From Panacagrimonas sp052387695 (GTDB lineage: Bacteria > Pseudomonadota > Gammaproteobacteria > Nevskiales > Nevskiaceae), in NCBI GenBank assembly GCA_052387695.1, contig JBQTIX010000099.1, positions 1-20,873 on the forward strand: a stretch of DNA of 20,873 nucleotides, read 5' to 3'. The position numbers were made by a program, and so were the translations under genes. The notes beneath the pieces are model-generated. The model made no database searches and had not been told where the DNA came from. It saw only the letters and a program-made list of their open reading frames with translations. Below are positions 6,701-13,756 of this stretch, one piece after another; the first letter of the stretch is position 1; each line of letters starts with the position of its first letter.

Positions 6701-6796
6701 GAATGCGAGTGGACCTATGCAGAATCTCCTCAAATACATTCCGGTCCCTGCGTTCCTGCCGAAGCGTCGCTCGCTACGAAAAAACTTCACCAGCTC

Positions 6797-7348
6797 TCAG
6801 TGCAGCGCGTGGGCGTCCGCGTCGGCCGTCGAAGACGGTCGCTGACGCAACTCCAGAAACAGGAGCTGTGCACCGGCACGGATATAACCGACGCACTCGG
6901 CATAGGACGTTTCGTCCATCGCCGCAATCCCGGTCTCGGTGAACCCGGTGAAGTCCTGCACAATCCTGCGCCCCTCCTCGGAAAGTGCATGCATGTCGAT
7001 CCTGCGCCGACTCCAGAGGCCGTAGAGAAATCCACCGCACCAGGCGACGAGTGCCTCGACGCGCAGGCTTAGCGGCAGTTCGACCGGGGGCAGCAACGGC
7101 CAGAAGTCCATCCTGGCTGACAGCAGGGCGACGTTGCACTGATCGCGCAGATTCACCAGGAACCCCCGCGCACGTTCGTCGGGTTCATCGGCCCCTATCA
7201 ACAGGGATACCGGGTCCAGATGCTCCGGCGACTCGACGCAGAGCGCTCCGCACACGGTGCCGTGATAGCCGGAGGGCGGTTCGTCGCAGCCGAGCGGGTG
7301 AAGCACTGCGGTCAGTTCGGCAAGATCGATGCGAGTGGACATGGGCAT
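6797..7348 (-). CDS. UPF0149 (YgfB/YecA) family protein
   Basis: A 183-residue cytoplasmic all-helical protein. It opens with the typical UPF0149 pattern DLAELTAVLHPLGCDEPPSGYHGTVCGALC, split here as IDLAELTAVL and PSGYHGTVCGALC (about residues 7-38), and has the LPLSLRVEALVAWCGGFLYG segment (about residues 91-110) with the family's W..GFL.G signature. It lacks a C-terminal SEC-C zinc motif, so it is YgfB-like rather than YecA-like. In Pseudomonas a YgfB protein modulates an antitermination regulator; whether this one does is unknown. ATG 7348 and an in-frame ATG at 7342 are both possible. It is on the same strand as the sulfotransferase 80 bp upstream and may have its own promoter. Confidence 0.85.
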   Translation of the reverse strand: MPMSTRIDLAELTAVLHPLGCDEPPSGYHGTVCGALCVESPEHLDPVSLLIGADEPDERARGFLVNLRDQCNVALLSARMDFWPLLPPVELPLSLRVEALVAWCGGFLYGLWSRRRIDMHALSEEGRRIVQDFTGFTETGIAAMDETSYAECVGYIRAGAQLLFLELRQRPSSTADADAHALH

Positions 7349-7354
7349 GGACTA

Positions 7355-7383
7355 TATATCCCATGGTACGGATCATCTGTCAG
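7355..7383 (-). promoter_or_regulatory. Possible promoter of the UPF0149 gene
   Basis: On the - strand CTGACA (7378-7383) lies 17 bases before GATATA (7355-7360), and the overlapping TATATAG offers alternative -10 boxes. The ATG at 7348 is so close that the transcript would have almost no leader. A small inverted repeat, CATGGG/CCCATG (7340-7345 and 7360-7365), spans the start. This is by-eye matching only. Confidence 0.3.
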
Positions 7384-7428
7384 CTTGGATCAGAATTTTC
7401 CGCGCCGGCCAGAACACACCCCGCGGTC

Positions 7429-8484
7429 TCAGCCCGCGAACCGCCCGATCAGCGCATCGTGCGAGCGCCGGATTCGCTCGAACAGTGGCCCGAAGCGCGC
7501 CACCAGGGACTCGTCCCGACGGTACACCTCCGGTGGCCGCGCACGCGGGACGCGCGCGGCATCAACCCGGCCGGCATCCAGGCCGAGCGCTCTCGCCAGG
7601 CCGGGGATGGCCGCTGCGGGATTGGCCGACAGGTCTTCGAAGCGGATCGCCCAACGGCGCCGCGTTTCGATGCTCATCGCCACGTCCAGCGCATCGGCGT
7701 AGGCGGTGAAGCTCGCCGCCAGGAGGTCATCGAGATCCGCGGGTTTCCAGTTCCATAGCCCGTAAAGCTCGAACATGGCCGTCCACATCTTGCGATTGGA
7801 CTGCCAGGTCGGTTCCGGATCGCGCAGCACCCAGGCATGGCCTGCCTGCGGCAAGGCCTGCGCAAGTCCCTGAAGGCGAAACACGTGATTCGGCGACTTG
7901 ACCGCCAGTTCCATCATCTGCGAGCCGGCGCACCAGCCCAGGAATTCCAGCCAGGGGCCGGTCCAGGACCCTGCATCCGCGCTCCAGGTTTTCTGGGCCA
8001 AGGCCGACTGCGTTTCCTTCCAGCGCCGCGGATCGGCAAACGCGCGGTAGATGCTGGGGAGGCCGATCGCGAGCAGGAAGAACTCGTCTTCCTGCGGAGA
8101 GAAGGCGTCGATCATCACCGAGTCCATCGGCCGCTTGACCGCGACGGTCCGGGTGGGTGGCGCCTGCAACGCGAAGCTGGAGGGGTTCATGCACTGCCAG
8201 GTTTGCGGATAGCCGACACCGCGGAAACTGGCGAGTACTTCATGCAACAGGGTGGTACCGCTACGCCACAGGCCGAGGGCGAGGATCAGCCCGGCGCCAT
8301 TGCCGAACGCGGCCGGCTTGAACCGGCGCCGCTGCATGTTCAGGTTCTTCTCGAACCAGTAAGCGCGCCACCGATATCCCCACAGGAACGCGGCGCCGGC
8401 GCGCTCGGGCTTGCCGCCCTGCCGGATCCAGGCGACCAGTTCGGCTCCTGCAGGCAGGAAGGATGCCGCGACCGGTCCGGTCAC
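7429..8484 (-). CDS. PAPS-dependent sulfotransferase family protein
   Basis: A 351-residue soluble protein. The 5'-phosphosulfate loop is LALGLWRSGTTLLHEV (about residues 68-83), the 3'-phosphate site is AWVLRDPEPTWQSNRK (about 217-232, with Arg221 and Ser229), and KSPNH (196-200) is the stretch seen before it in bacterial enzymes of this family. It would transfer sulfate from PAPS to a hydroxyl on a carbohydrate, lipid or protein; the acceptor cannot be read from sequence. The GTG start at 8484 lies 10 bases after the stop of the membrane alkaline-phosphatase-superfamily gene, so they are almost surely co-transcribed. The ribosome-binding site is weak, so coupling to upstream translation is likely. 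Confidence 0.88.
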   Translation of the reverse strand: MTGPVAASFLPAGAELVAWIRQGGKPERAGAAFLWGYRWRAYWFEKNLNMQRRRFKPAAFGNGAGLILALGLWRSGTTLLHEVLASFRGVGYPQTWQCMNPSSFALQAPPTRTVAVKRPMDSVMIDAFSPQEDEFFLLAIGLPSIYRAFADPRRWKETQSALAQKTWSADAGSWTGPWLEFLGWCAGSQMMELAVKSPNHVFRLQGLAQALPQAGHAWVLRDPEPTWQSNRKMWTAMFELYGLWNWKPADLDDLLAASFTAYADALDVAMSIETRRRWAIRFEDLSANPAAAIPGLARALGLDAGRVDAARVPRARPPEVYRRDESLVARFGPLFERIRRSHDALIGRFAG

Positions 8485-8494
8485 GGCAGCGGAC

Positions 8495-10432
8495 TCACTT
8501 CAGGGCTCCGCCGTGAGTCGCGAGCTGTTGCTGGATCGCCGCGAGCATCTCGGCGGCCTTCTGCGGCTGCTCGGCCATCAGGTCGCGACTTTCCTTGGGA
8601 TCGGCGACTACGTCGAACAGGGCATCACGCAGAGGCGGGTAGTCGTCGAACTGCTCGAGCCCCAGGTAGTGAACATACTTGTAAGGCCCTTGCAGCATCG
8701 CGACGCTGCCCGCGGTCAGCGCGGCAAAGCGGTTGGCGCGCTCGAAATTCATCGAGAACACGGGGTGCCCGGCGGCCTCCGGTTGCGGCGCGCCGCCATC
8801 GAGACGCAGGGCGCGGCCGCGGTAGCCGGCGTCCACACTCAGGCCCGCGAGCCCGACCAGGGTGGGCGCAAGGTCCTGCTGGTCCGCCAGGATGCTCACG
8901 TGGGTACCGGCCTCGCGATTTCCCGGCAGCTTGACGATGAGCGGAACGTGGATCAGCTCCTCGGTGAGCAGCGGGCCGGTGTGTCCGCCGTAACCATGTG
9001 AGAAGCTCTCGCCATGATCGGCCGAGATCACGATCAGGCTCGCATCGAAGCTGCCGTCCTGCCGCAGCCAGTCGAGGAAGCCGCCGACATGATGGTCGAC
9101 GTAGGCGATGCTCTCGTGGTACCGGCCGACGTACTGCTGCGGAAAGGCGGCATCCTTGGCGGCCTTGAATCGATAGGGAGGCACACTGTCGAAACGGCTG
9201 CGCTTGGTTCCGGCGGGGTCGAACATACCCAGGAACGGCGCAGGCGTGGAGTAGGGATCGTGCGGCGGCAGCAGGTGTACCCACAGGAAACGTGGAGTAT
9301 CGCCGCCGGCCTCGGCCCACATCCTGCGGGCGTCGCTGAACGCAAGCTCGGGCAGGAAGTGGGTGTTGGTTGCATAAAGGCCCAACTTCACCGTCAACTG
9401 GTCCGCCAACTCGACGATCGGCCGGTACCAACCGAAGTGGACTTCGGATTCGGCAATTCCGGGCATCCACGGCAACAGCCGGCCGATATGCGCATCGACC
9501 TGGTTGATCCGCACCGGACGGCGCTGGTCCACCCAGGGCAACAGGCGCTGCCAAGCCGGAGAGGCCCAGATGTTGGTGTCGACGGTCAGGGTCTGGTACC
9601 CCGCGTCGTGAAACGATTTCAGCAGGTTGGTCGACCGGGTGCGCTCCAGCGCCCGGGACGGCAGGTGGATCGATCGATGGTCCCAGGGCCGTGACCCGAA
9701 CACGATGCTGGCGACGCCGGGCGTGGTGTAGTTGGCGTTGGCATAAAAGCGGTCGAACACGACGCCGTGGTCGTTGGCGAAACGATCGATGTTCGGTGAG
9801 GTGGGCACGGTGTTGCCGTACAGCGACATGTGGGGCGCGGAGAGCGCGTCGATGGTGATGAGCACCACGTCGGGATGCGCCTGCCGGTCGATGGATGCAT
9901 GCCGCGGGGCCGGCGACGCATCGAGCGCCCCTCTGATGGCCTGAAAGCCGACGAGCGCCACCGAGATCACCACCGACGCGATGGCGATCGTGCGGCCAAG
10001 CTGCAACAGCGGCCCAGGCTGTCGATTCCGCCGGGTGCTCGCCAGGGCCACCGCCGCTGCCAGCAGCACAATCAGACCCTTGACGATCTTCGAGTCCGGG
10101 AGGTCGGTCCCGGCGACCGCTTCGAACCAGCGGATACCCGTCGTGACCACCACCACCAGCACCAGGGCGCGTGCCGCAAACACCACGCAGGCGTTGACGA
10201 ATGTCGGCTGCAAGCGGGGAATGAAAAGGATGCCGATGCCGGCCATCAGTCCCGCCGCAATCAGCACGACGGCGACAAACAAGGTGTGCAGAACCAGACT
10301 GGTGGCGTAGGCCACTGCGATGTCCAGTGGTCCGATGTACTCCAACCAGCCGTCAAGGGCGATCAGCAGCTTGGCTGGCAATCCAATTCCCAGCACGGCC
10401 GCCCAGAGCGGCCACAGCGAAAGCTGCCTCAT
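8495..10432 (-). CDS. Polytopic membrane protein with sulfatase/phosphotransferase-type alkaline-phosphatase-superfamily domain
   Basis: A 645-residue protein. Residues 1-165 contain about five membrane segments (roughly 8-28, 36-56, 58-71, 80-99, 118-132 and 147-165 are hydrophobic). The remainder is a sulfatase-superfamily domain: DVVLITIDALSAPHMSLYG with metal ligand Asp195, NYTTPGVASI at the nucleophile position (Thr236-Thr237-Pro238), LLPPHDPY with His391, and VISADHGESFSHG with Asp472-His473. The CxPxR or SxPxR signature needed for formylglycine sulfatases is absent, and a threonine sits there instead. Threonine nucleophiles and this membrane-plus-catalytic layout are known in phosphoethanolamine and phosphoglycerol transferases. 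I therefore infer a periplasmic phospho-group transferase or phosphodiesterase rather than a true sulfatase. It lies between the YIDPN protein and the sulfotransferase with gaps of 8 and 10 bp. Confidence 0.85.
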   Translation of the reverse strand: MRQLSLWPLWAAVLGIGLPAKLLIALDGWLEYIGPLDIAVAYATSLVLHTLFVAVVLIAAGLMAGIGILFIPRLQPTFVNACVVFAARALVLVVVVTTGIRWFEAVAGTDLPDSKIVKGLIVLLAAAVALASTRRNRQPGPLLQLGRTIAIASVVISVALVGFQAIRGALDASPAPRHASIDRQAHPDVVLITIDALSAPHMSLYGNTVPTSPNIDRFANDHGVVFDRFYANANYTTPGVASIVFGSRPWDHRSIHLPSRALERTRSTNLLKSFHDAGYQTLTVDTNIWASPAWQRLLPWVDQRRPVRINQVDAHIGRLLPWMPGIAESEVHFGWYRPIVELADQLTVKLGLYATNTHFLPELAFSDARRMWAEAGGDTPRFLWVHLLPPHDPYSTPAPFLGMFDPAGTKRSRFDSVPPYRFKAAKDAAFPQQYVGRYHESIAYVDHHVGGFLDWLRQDGSFDASLIVISADHGESFSHGYGGHTGPLLTEELIHVPLIVKLPGNREAGTHVSILADQQDLAPTLVGLAGLSVDAGYRGRALRLDGGAPQPEAAGHPVFSMNFERANRFAALTAGSVAMLQGPYKYVHYLGLEQFDDYPPLRDALFDVVADPKESRDLMAEQPQKAAEMLAAIQQQLATHGGALK

Positions 10433-10440
10433 CGCACCGC

Positions 10441-10677
10441 CTATTTGTGGTCGTTTGTCGACGCAGCGTGATCCTCTCTCTCTGCCTTGGGTTCGCGGCC
10501 GATCAGGCGAAAGAAGATTCTCTTGATGTAGTCCTTGGCCATGAGCCAGGCGCCCGCGATGGCTGCGATGATCGGTGCCAGCATCTGCAGGATCATGCCG
10601 CCGGTGTTGGGATCGATGTAGGCCCAGGCCGCCGTTGGCATTGCCAGGACGCTGACAAACAGGAAGAGGGTGCGCAT
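10441..10677 (-). CDS. Small exported/membrane protein with YIDPN N-terminus
   Basis: A 78-residue protein. A signal peptide (MRTLFLFVSVLAMPTAAWA, cleavage likely after Ala19) is followed directly by YIDPNTGGMILQ, one hydrophobic segment (about residues 28-46) and a basic tail (KDYIKRIFFRLIGREP). Small proteins with a mature end reading Y(I/L)DP(G/N)(T/S)G and one membrane helix occur beside alkaline-phosphatase-superfamily and surface-polysaccharide genes in many Gram-negatives; their function is not known to me. This is the first gene of a - strand trio, ending 8 bases before the phosphatase-superfamily membrane gene. Partnership with that protein is inferred from spacing. The opposite flank is a 227-bp divergent intergenic region shared with the TraB-like gene. 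Confidence 0.8.
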   Translation of the reverse strand: MRTLFLFVSVLAMPTAAWAYIDPNTGGMILQMLAPIIAAIAGAWLMAKDYIKRIFFRLIGREPKAEREDHAASTNDHK

Positions 10678-10844
10678 TCGTATCGTCCGGAGCAGGCTAG
10701 CGGGGAGAGGGGCTAAGTCTAGGCAACCAACGTACCATGTGTCATCCCGCGTCCATCCTGGGTGATTCCGGAGCGGGTCGGGCGTGAATCCTGCGACGGC
10801 GAATGTCGAAGTTGAACGCGACGGGGCATTGTTCGCGGCCCCAC

Positions 10845-10869
10845 TCCCCGGGGGTCCAGTCCCCGGGGG
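10845..10869. repeat. Tandem TCCCCGGGGG palindromes in the divergent intergenic region
   Basis: TCCCCGGGGG occurs at 10845-10854 and again at 10860-10869, separated by TCCAG, so the repeat period is 15 bases. Each copy contains the perfect 8-base palindrome CCCCGGGG. They lie 36 bases upstream of the TraB-like start and within the region between two divergent genes, a position suiting an operator, but no protein is known to me to bind this site. Confidence 0.6.
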
Positions 10870-10904
10870 AAGTTTCTCCGCAGTGGAACAAACCTCAAAG
10901 CTTC

Positions 10905-11852
10905 ATGCGATTTGACCGAACGCGCACGCTGATCCTGCTTTTGCTGGCCGCTCTGGCCGCTCTGGCCGCTCTGGCCGCTCTGGCCGGACCGGCCCAGCCG
11001 GCCGGCGCGCCGTTCCTGTGGGAAGTGCAGGGGCCGGCCGCGAAGCACTACCTCGCCGGCAGCGTGCACCTACTGACGCCGAGCGCGTATCCGCTGCCCG
11101 CTGCACTGGAGCGCGCGTATGACGGGACCCGCGAGCTGATCCTGGAGACCGATCCGGGCGCGCTGGCCGCGCCAGCGGTACAGCGCGCGATGCTCGATCG
11201 CGGCGTGTCGTCCAAGGGCCTGCGGGTCGAAGTGGGTGAGGCGATGGACGCCAGGGTGCGCAAGCAGGCGGTGCTGCTCGGGGTGCCGGAGTCGGTGTGC
11301 GAAGCGTTCACGCCCTGGTTCTGCGCACTGTCGCTGGGCGTGCTGTCGTTCCGCCACGCCGGTTTCGATCCGGCCCTCGGCGTGGACCAGCATTTCTACC
11401 GTCGCGCGATCCGCGACGACCGCCCCCTACGCTGGCTGGAGTCGCCGCTGGACCAGATCGAGCTGTTCTCCGGCATGAGCGCGGCGACTGCCGGCCAGTT
11501 CCTGGCTTCGACGCTGGATCAGCTCGACGACCCTGACTACCGTATCGAGAACCTCGTGCGACAGTGGCGCGAAAACGATGTCGCGGGCTTTACTGCGCTG
11601 GTCCAGGAGATGCGCACCGCCTCGCCCGAGACCCACCAGCGTCTTCTGGTCCAACGCAACCTCGCCTGGCTGCCGCAACTGGTCGAGCGGTTCAAGGCCG
11701 ATACGCCGGTGCTGGTTCTGGTGGGCGCGACGCACCTGGTCGGCCCCGAGGGCCTGATCGCCCTTCTGCGTGCGGCAGGGTTTACGCCGCGGCCGGTCGA
11801 CGGAGCGGAACCCGCTGCAATGGAAAAGGACGCACACGCTCCTGGTGAATGA
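10905..11852 (+). CDS. TraB/GumN (Tiki-like) family secreted protein
   Basis: A 315-residue protein with a long signal peptide (about residues 1-33) and a TraB/GumN domain. The family's two GxxH motifs are present: GSVH (52-55, in HYLAGSVHLL) and GATH (274-277, in VLVGATHLVGPEGLIALL). A conserved acidic motif LILETDP (Glu81) follows the first. By relation to Tiki proteins it may be a metal-dependent peptidase in the periplasm or at the membrane; GumN itself has no settled function. I chose ATG 10905, which gives a normal signal peptide; an upstream extension to 10803 would read through the CCCCGGGG repeats and add nothing family-like. The signal peptide core LAALAALAALA is encoded by a 9-bp tandem repeat. 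The gene overlaps the next by 8 bases. Confidence 0.88.
   Translation: MRFDRTRTLILLLLAALAALAALAALAGPAQPAGAPFLWEVQGPAAKHYLAGSVHLLTPSAYPLPAALERAYDGTRELILETDPGALAAPAVQRAMLDRGVSSKGLRVEVGEAMDARVRKQAVLLGVPESVCEAFTPWFCALSLGVLSFRHAGFDPALGVDQHFYRRAIRDDRPLRWLESPLDQIELFSGMSAATAGQFLASTLDQLDDPDYRIENLVRQWRENDVAGFTALVQEMRTASPETHQRLLVQRNLAWLPQLVERFKADTPVLVLVGATHLVGPEGLIALLRAAGFTPRPVDGAEPAAMEKDAHAPGE
10944..10986 (+). repeat. In-frame 9-bp minisatellite in a signal peptide
   Basis: CTGGCCGCT is repeated four times without error (10944-10979), followed by a 7-base partial copy. Each unit encodes Leu-Ala-Ala, so gain or loss of units would keep frame and change only the length of the hydrophobic core of the TraB-like protein's signal peptide. 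Confidence 0.9.
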
Positions 11853-12873
11853 GTCCGTCCCCGCGACGCGTCCAGCCGGGCTGATCCTGGCCCTGCGCGC
11901 CGTTCTCGACCGCTGGCCCTGGCTGCTGCCGACCCTGAGCTTCGCGGTCGGCTGGCTCAGCTTCCTGCTGTTTCAGCGCGGCGAAAACCTGGCTCGCGTG
12001 ATCGCCGCCATCGCCTTGCTGGGCTGGCCCTGGCTGCTGGCGGAGAACATGCTCGGACGCTGGGTGGTGGCGCGCTCGAAGGGGCGGCTCAGCATCGCGG
12101 CCGTGCGCTTCGTCACCCAGCAGATCCAGCAGGAGATCCTGTTCTTCGCGTTGCCTTTCCTGTTCGGCGCGATGCAGCTCGACGCCGGCCAGATCCTGTT
12201 CATGGCATCCGCCCTTGCCGTGGCGATCGTGATCACGCTGGACCCGGTCTACCTGCACCGCATCGCGCCGCACGCCGGCCTGTCGAGCGCACTGCACGCC
12301 TACTGCACCCTGATCGCCGCGCTGGTGGTGCTTCCGGTCGTGCTGCACCTGCCGCTGGAGCAAGCCCTGCCCCTGGCGCTCGCGATTACGGCGGCGACGC
12401 TGGTCGCGAGCCTGCCTCGCATGTTATCGACCACGAAGGCGCTCTGGATTCGCCTCGCTGGATGCCTGGCGCTGGCGGTGTCGCTGTTGCTCGTGTGGCT
12501 GTTGCGCGGCTGGATTCCGCCGGCCGGCCTGTGGGTGCGCGAGGCGCGCATCACCGATCAAGTGGAGCAGCTCGTGCCGGGCGCCGCGCTGCCAAGCATT
12601 GACGCAGCAAAGCTCGCGGGTGGACAGGGCGTTACGGCCTTCGTTGCCGTGCGCGCGCCAGCGGGCCTGGCGCAGGCGGTGGTGTTCGAGTGGCATCACG
12701 GCGATCACCTCACCGACCGCATCGCCGCCGGGATCGACGGCGGTCGCGAGGCCGGTTTCCGCACCTGGAGCCGCAAACTGAATTTCCAGGGCGACCCGCG
12801 TGGAAGCTGGCGCGTGGACCTGCTGACGCCGCAGGGGCAACTGATTGCGCGCATGCGCTTTGAGGTGCGGTGA
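11845..12873 (+). CDS. Polytopic membrane protein with DUF2914-like C-terminal domain (DUF5924-like)
   Basis: A 342-residue inner-membrane protein. Hydrophobic segments fall at about residues 28-45, 50-66, 95-110, 115-132, 140-170, 175-190 and 200-220. The C-terminal ~100 residues are soluble and read QAVVFEWHHGDHLTDRI, AGFRTWSRKLNF and GSWRVDLLTPQGQLIARMRF. The H(R)W...RTWS...G.WRV...G pattern is that of DUF2914. The combination resembles gammaproteobacterial DUF5924 proteins, of unknown function; the name is from memory of the architecture. The likely start is GTG 11845, overlapping the TraB-like gene by 8 bases (GTGAATGA). An in-frame GTG at 11770 is possible but would overlap by 83 bases. 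Co-transcription with the TraB-like gene is likely. Confidence 0.75.
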   Translation: MNESVPATRPAGLILALRAVLDRWPWLLPTLSFAVGWLSFLLFQRGENLARVIAAIALLGWPWLLAENMLGRWVVARSKGRLSIAAVRFVTQQIQQEILFFALPFLFGAMQLDAGQILFMASALAVAIVITLDPVYLHRIAPHAGLSSALHAYCTLIAALVVLPVVLHLPLEQALPLALAITAATLVASLPRMLSTTKALWIRLAGCLALAVSLLLVWLLRGWIPPAGLWVREARITDQVEQLVPGAALPSIDAAKLAGGQGVTAFVAVRAPAGLAQAVVFEWHHGDHLTDRIAAGIDGGREAGFRTWSRKLNFQGDPRGSWRVDLLTPQGQLIARMRFEVR

Positions 12874-12939
12874 CCGTCATGTGGGAGCCCGTCGGGCCAT
12901 GCGCTATGTTGCGGGCCTCGACTCTCCACGGAAAGCTTC

Positions 12940-13581
12940 ATGCGTATCGGTGTACTCGGTTCCGGCGACGTGGCAAAGACGCTCGCCGCGGGCTTTCTCA
13001 GGCATGGCCACGATGTTCTGATCGGCACGCGCGAGCCCGGCAAGCTGGTGGACTGGCTCAAGGCCCATCCGCGCAGCAGCGGCGGCAGTTTCACGGACGC
13101 CGCCGGCTTCGGCGAGGTGGTGGTGCTGGCGGTGAAGGGCACGGCGGCGGCACGCGCGCTGCGTCTGGCGGGCACCAGCCAGCTCGTCGGCAAGATCGTG
13201 ATCGACGCCTGCAATCCCGTCGCCGAACAAGGGCCGGTCAACGGCGTGATGCGCTACTTCACCTCGCTGGAAGATTCCCTGATGGAGCGCTTGCAGCGCG
13301 AGTTTTCAGTGGCGCGCTTCGTCAAGGCCTTCAGTTGTGTCGGTCGCGCGCAAATGGTGAACCCGCAACTGCCGGGCGGCCCGCCGACCATGTTCATCTG
13401 CGGCAACGATGCCAGCGCCAAGCAGGTCGTGAATGGCATCCTCACGCAGTTTGGCTGGGAGGCGGCCGACATGGGCGGGGTGGAATCTGCGCGCGCGATC
13501 GAGCCGCTGTGCATGCTCTGGTGCATCCCCGGCCTGCGTAGCCAGCAGTGGAATCACGCCTTCAAACTGTTGCGAGGCTAG
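12940..13581 (+). CDS. NADPH-dependent F420-reductase-like oxidoreductase
   Basis: A 213-residue Rossmann-fold protein. The N-terminus MRIGVLGSGDVAKTLAAGF has the GxGxxA dinucleotide motif (Gly7, Gly9, Ala12), and GTREP (Arg31) after strand two suits NADP. The middle holds VVVLAVKGTAAARAL and IVIDACNPV, and VARFVKAFSCVGRAQMVNP is the catalytic-domain pattern of the coenzyme F420-dependent NADP oxidoreductase family. F420 is not expected in this kind of organism, so the real substrate is unknown. GGAAAG lies seven bases before ATG 12940. The stop codon TAG (13579-13581) is also the first three bases of the palindromic repeat that follows. The C-terminus looks normal for the family, so I see no truncation. 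Confidence 0.82.
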   Translation: MRIGVLGSGDVAKTLAAGFLRHGHDVLIGTREPGKLVDWLKAHPRSSGGSFTDAAGFGEVVVLAVKGTAAARALRLAGTSQLVGKIVIDACNPVAEQGPVNGVMRYFTSLEDSLMERLQREFSVARFVKAFSCVGRAQMVNPQLPGGPPTMFICGNDASAKQVVNGILTQFGWEAADMGGVESARAIEPLCMLWCIPGLRSQQWNHAFKLLRG

Positions 13582-13745
13582 CAGCCTGTCGGACTTGGGA
13601 TTGATCGGCTACAAAAGCGGCTGTGCGGTCCATATTTCGCCGTCTTTTCGGCGCATAGAACCACTATGCGCCTTCAAAGCCGTCAAAATCTGTCCGCGCA
13701 CAGCCGCTTTTTCGCGTGCGATCACCCAAGTCCGACAGGCTGCTA
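13579..13745. repeat. 167-bp long palindromic (MITE/REP-like) element
   Basis: The two ends (13579-13599 and 13725-13745) are perfect 21-bp inverted repeats beginning TAGCAGCCTGTCGG. Inside them is a second perfect 15-bp pair (AAAAGCGGCTGTGCG, 13613-13627 with 13697-13711), and at the centre a perfect 9-bp stem (GGCGCATAG 13650-13658, CTATGCGCC 13664-13672) with loop AACCA. Shorter near-complementary blocks lie between. There is no room for a transposase. TA at both outer ends could be a target duplication or part of the repeat. The element fills nearly all of the space between the oxidoreductase stop and the lemA ribosome-binding site. Confidence 0.92.
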
Positions 13746-13750
13746 GGAGA
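13745..13750 (+). promoter_or_regulatory. lemA ribosome-binding site abutting the palindrome
   Basis: AGGAGA begins on the last base of the palindromic repeat and lies six bases before ATG 13757, which fixes the lemA start. Confidence 0.8.
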
Positions 13751-13756
13751 ATCTCG

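Larger units (their letters stand above)
6473..6796. other. Non-coding prophage/host boundary
   Basis: There is no convincing gene in this 324-bp stretch. It looks less GC-rich than its surroundings by eye. It holds an 8-base T-run (6546-6553) without a good stem before it, two copies of TCAAACGTCAC (6513-6523 and 6618-6628), the nearby doublet ATCCCGC-TTG-ATCCCGC, and a dispersed repeat centred on the hairpin at 6667-6679. Reading frames on both strands here lack family-like sequence. The simplest view is the decayed right end of the prophage joined to host DNA. Confidence 0.6.

Noticed and set aside
6557..6790. 77-codon frame on the - strand in the boundary region
   Set aside because: Its sequence is the translation of the dispersed GTCATTGCGAAGCAAT repeat and Mu-end-like repeats; peptides of this kind are known artefacts.
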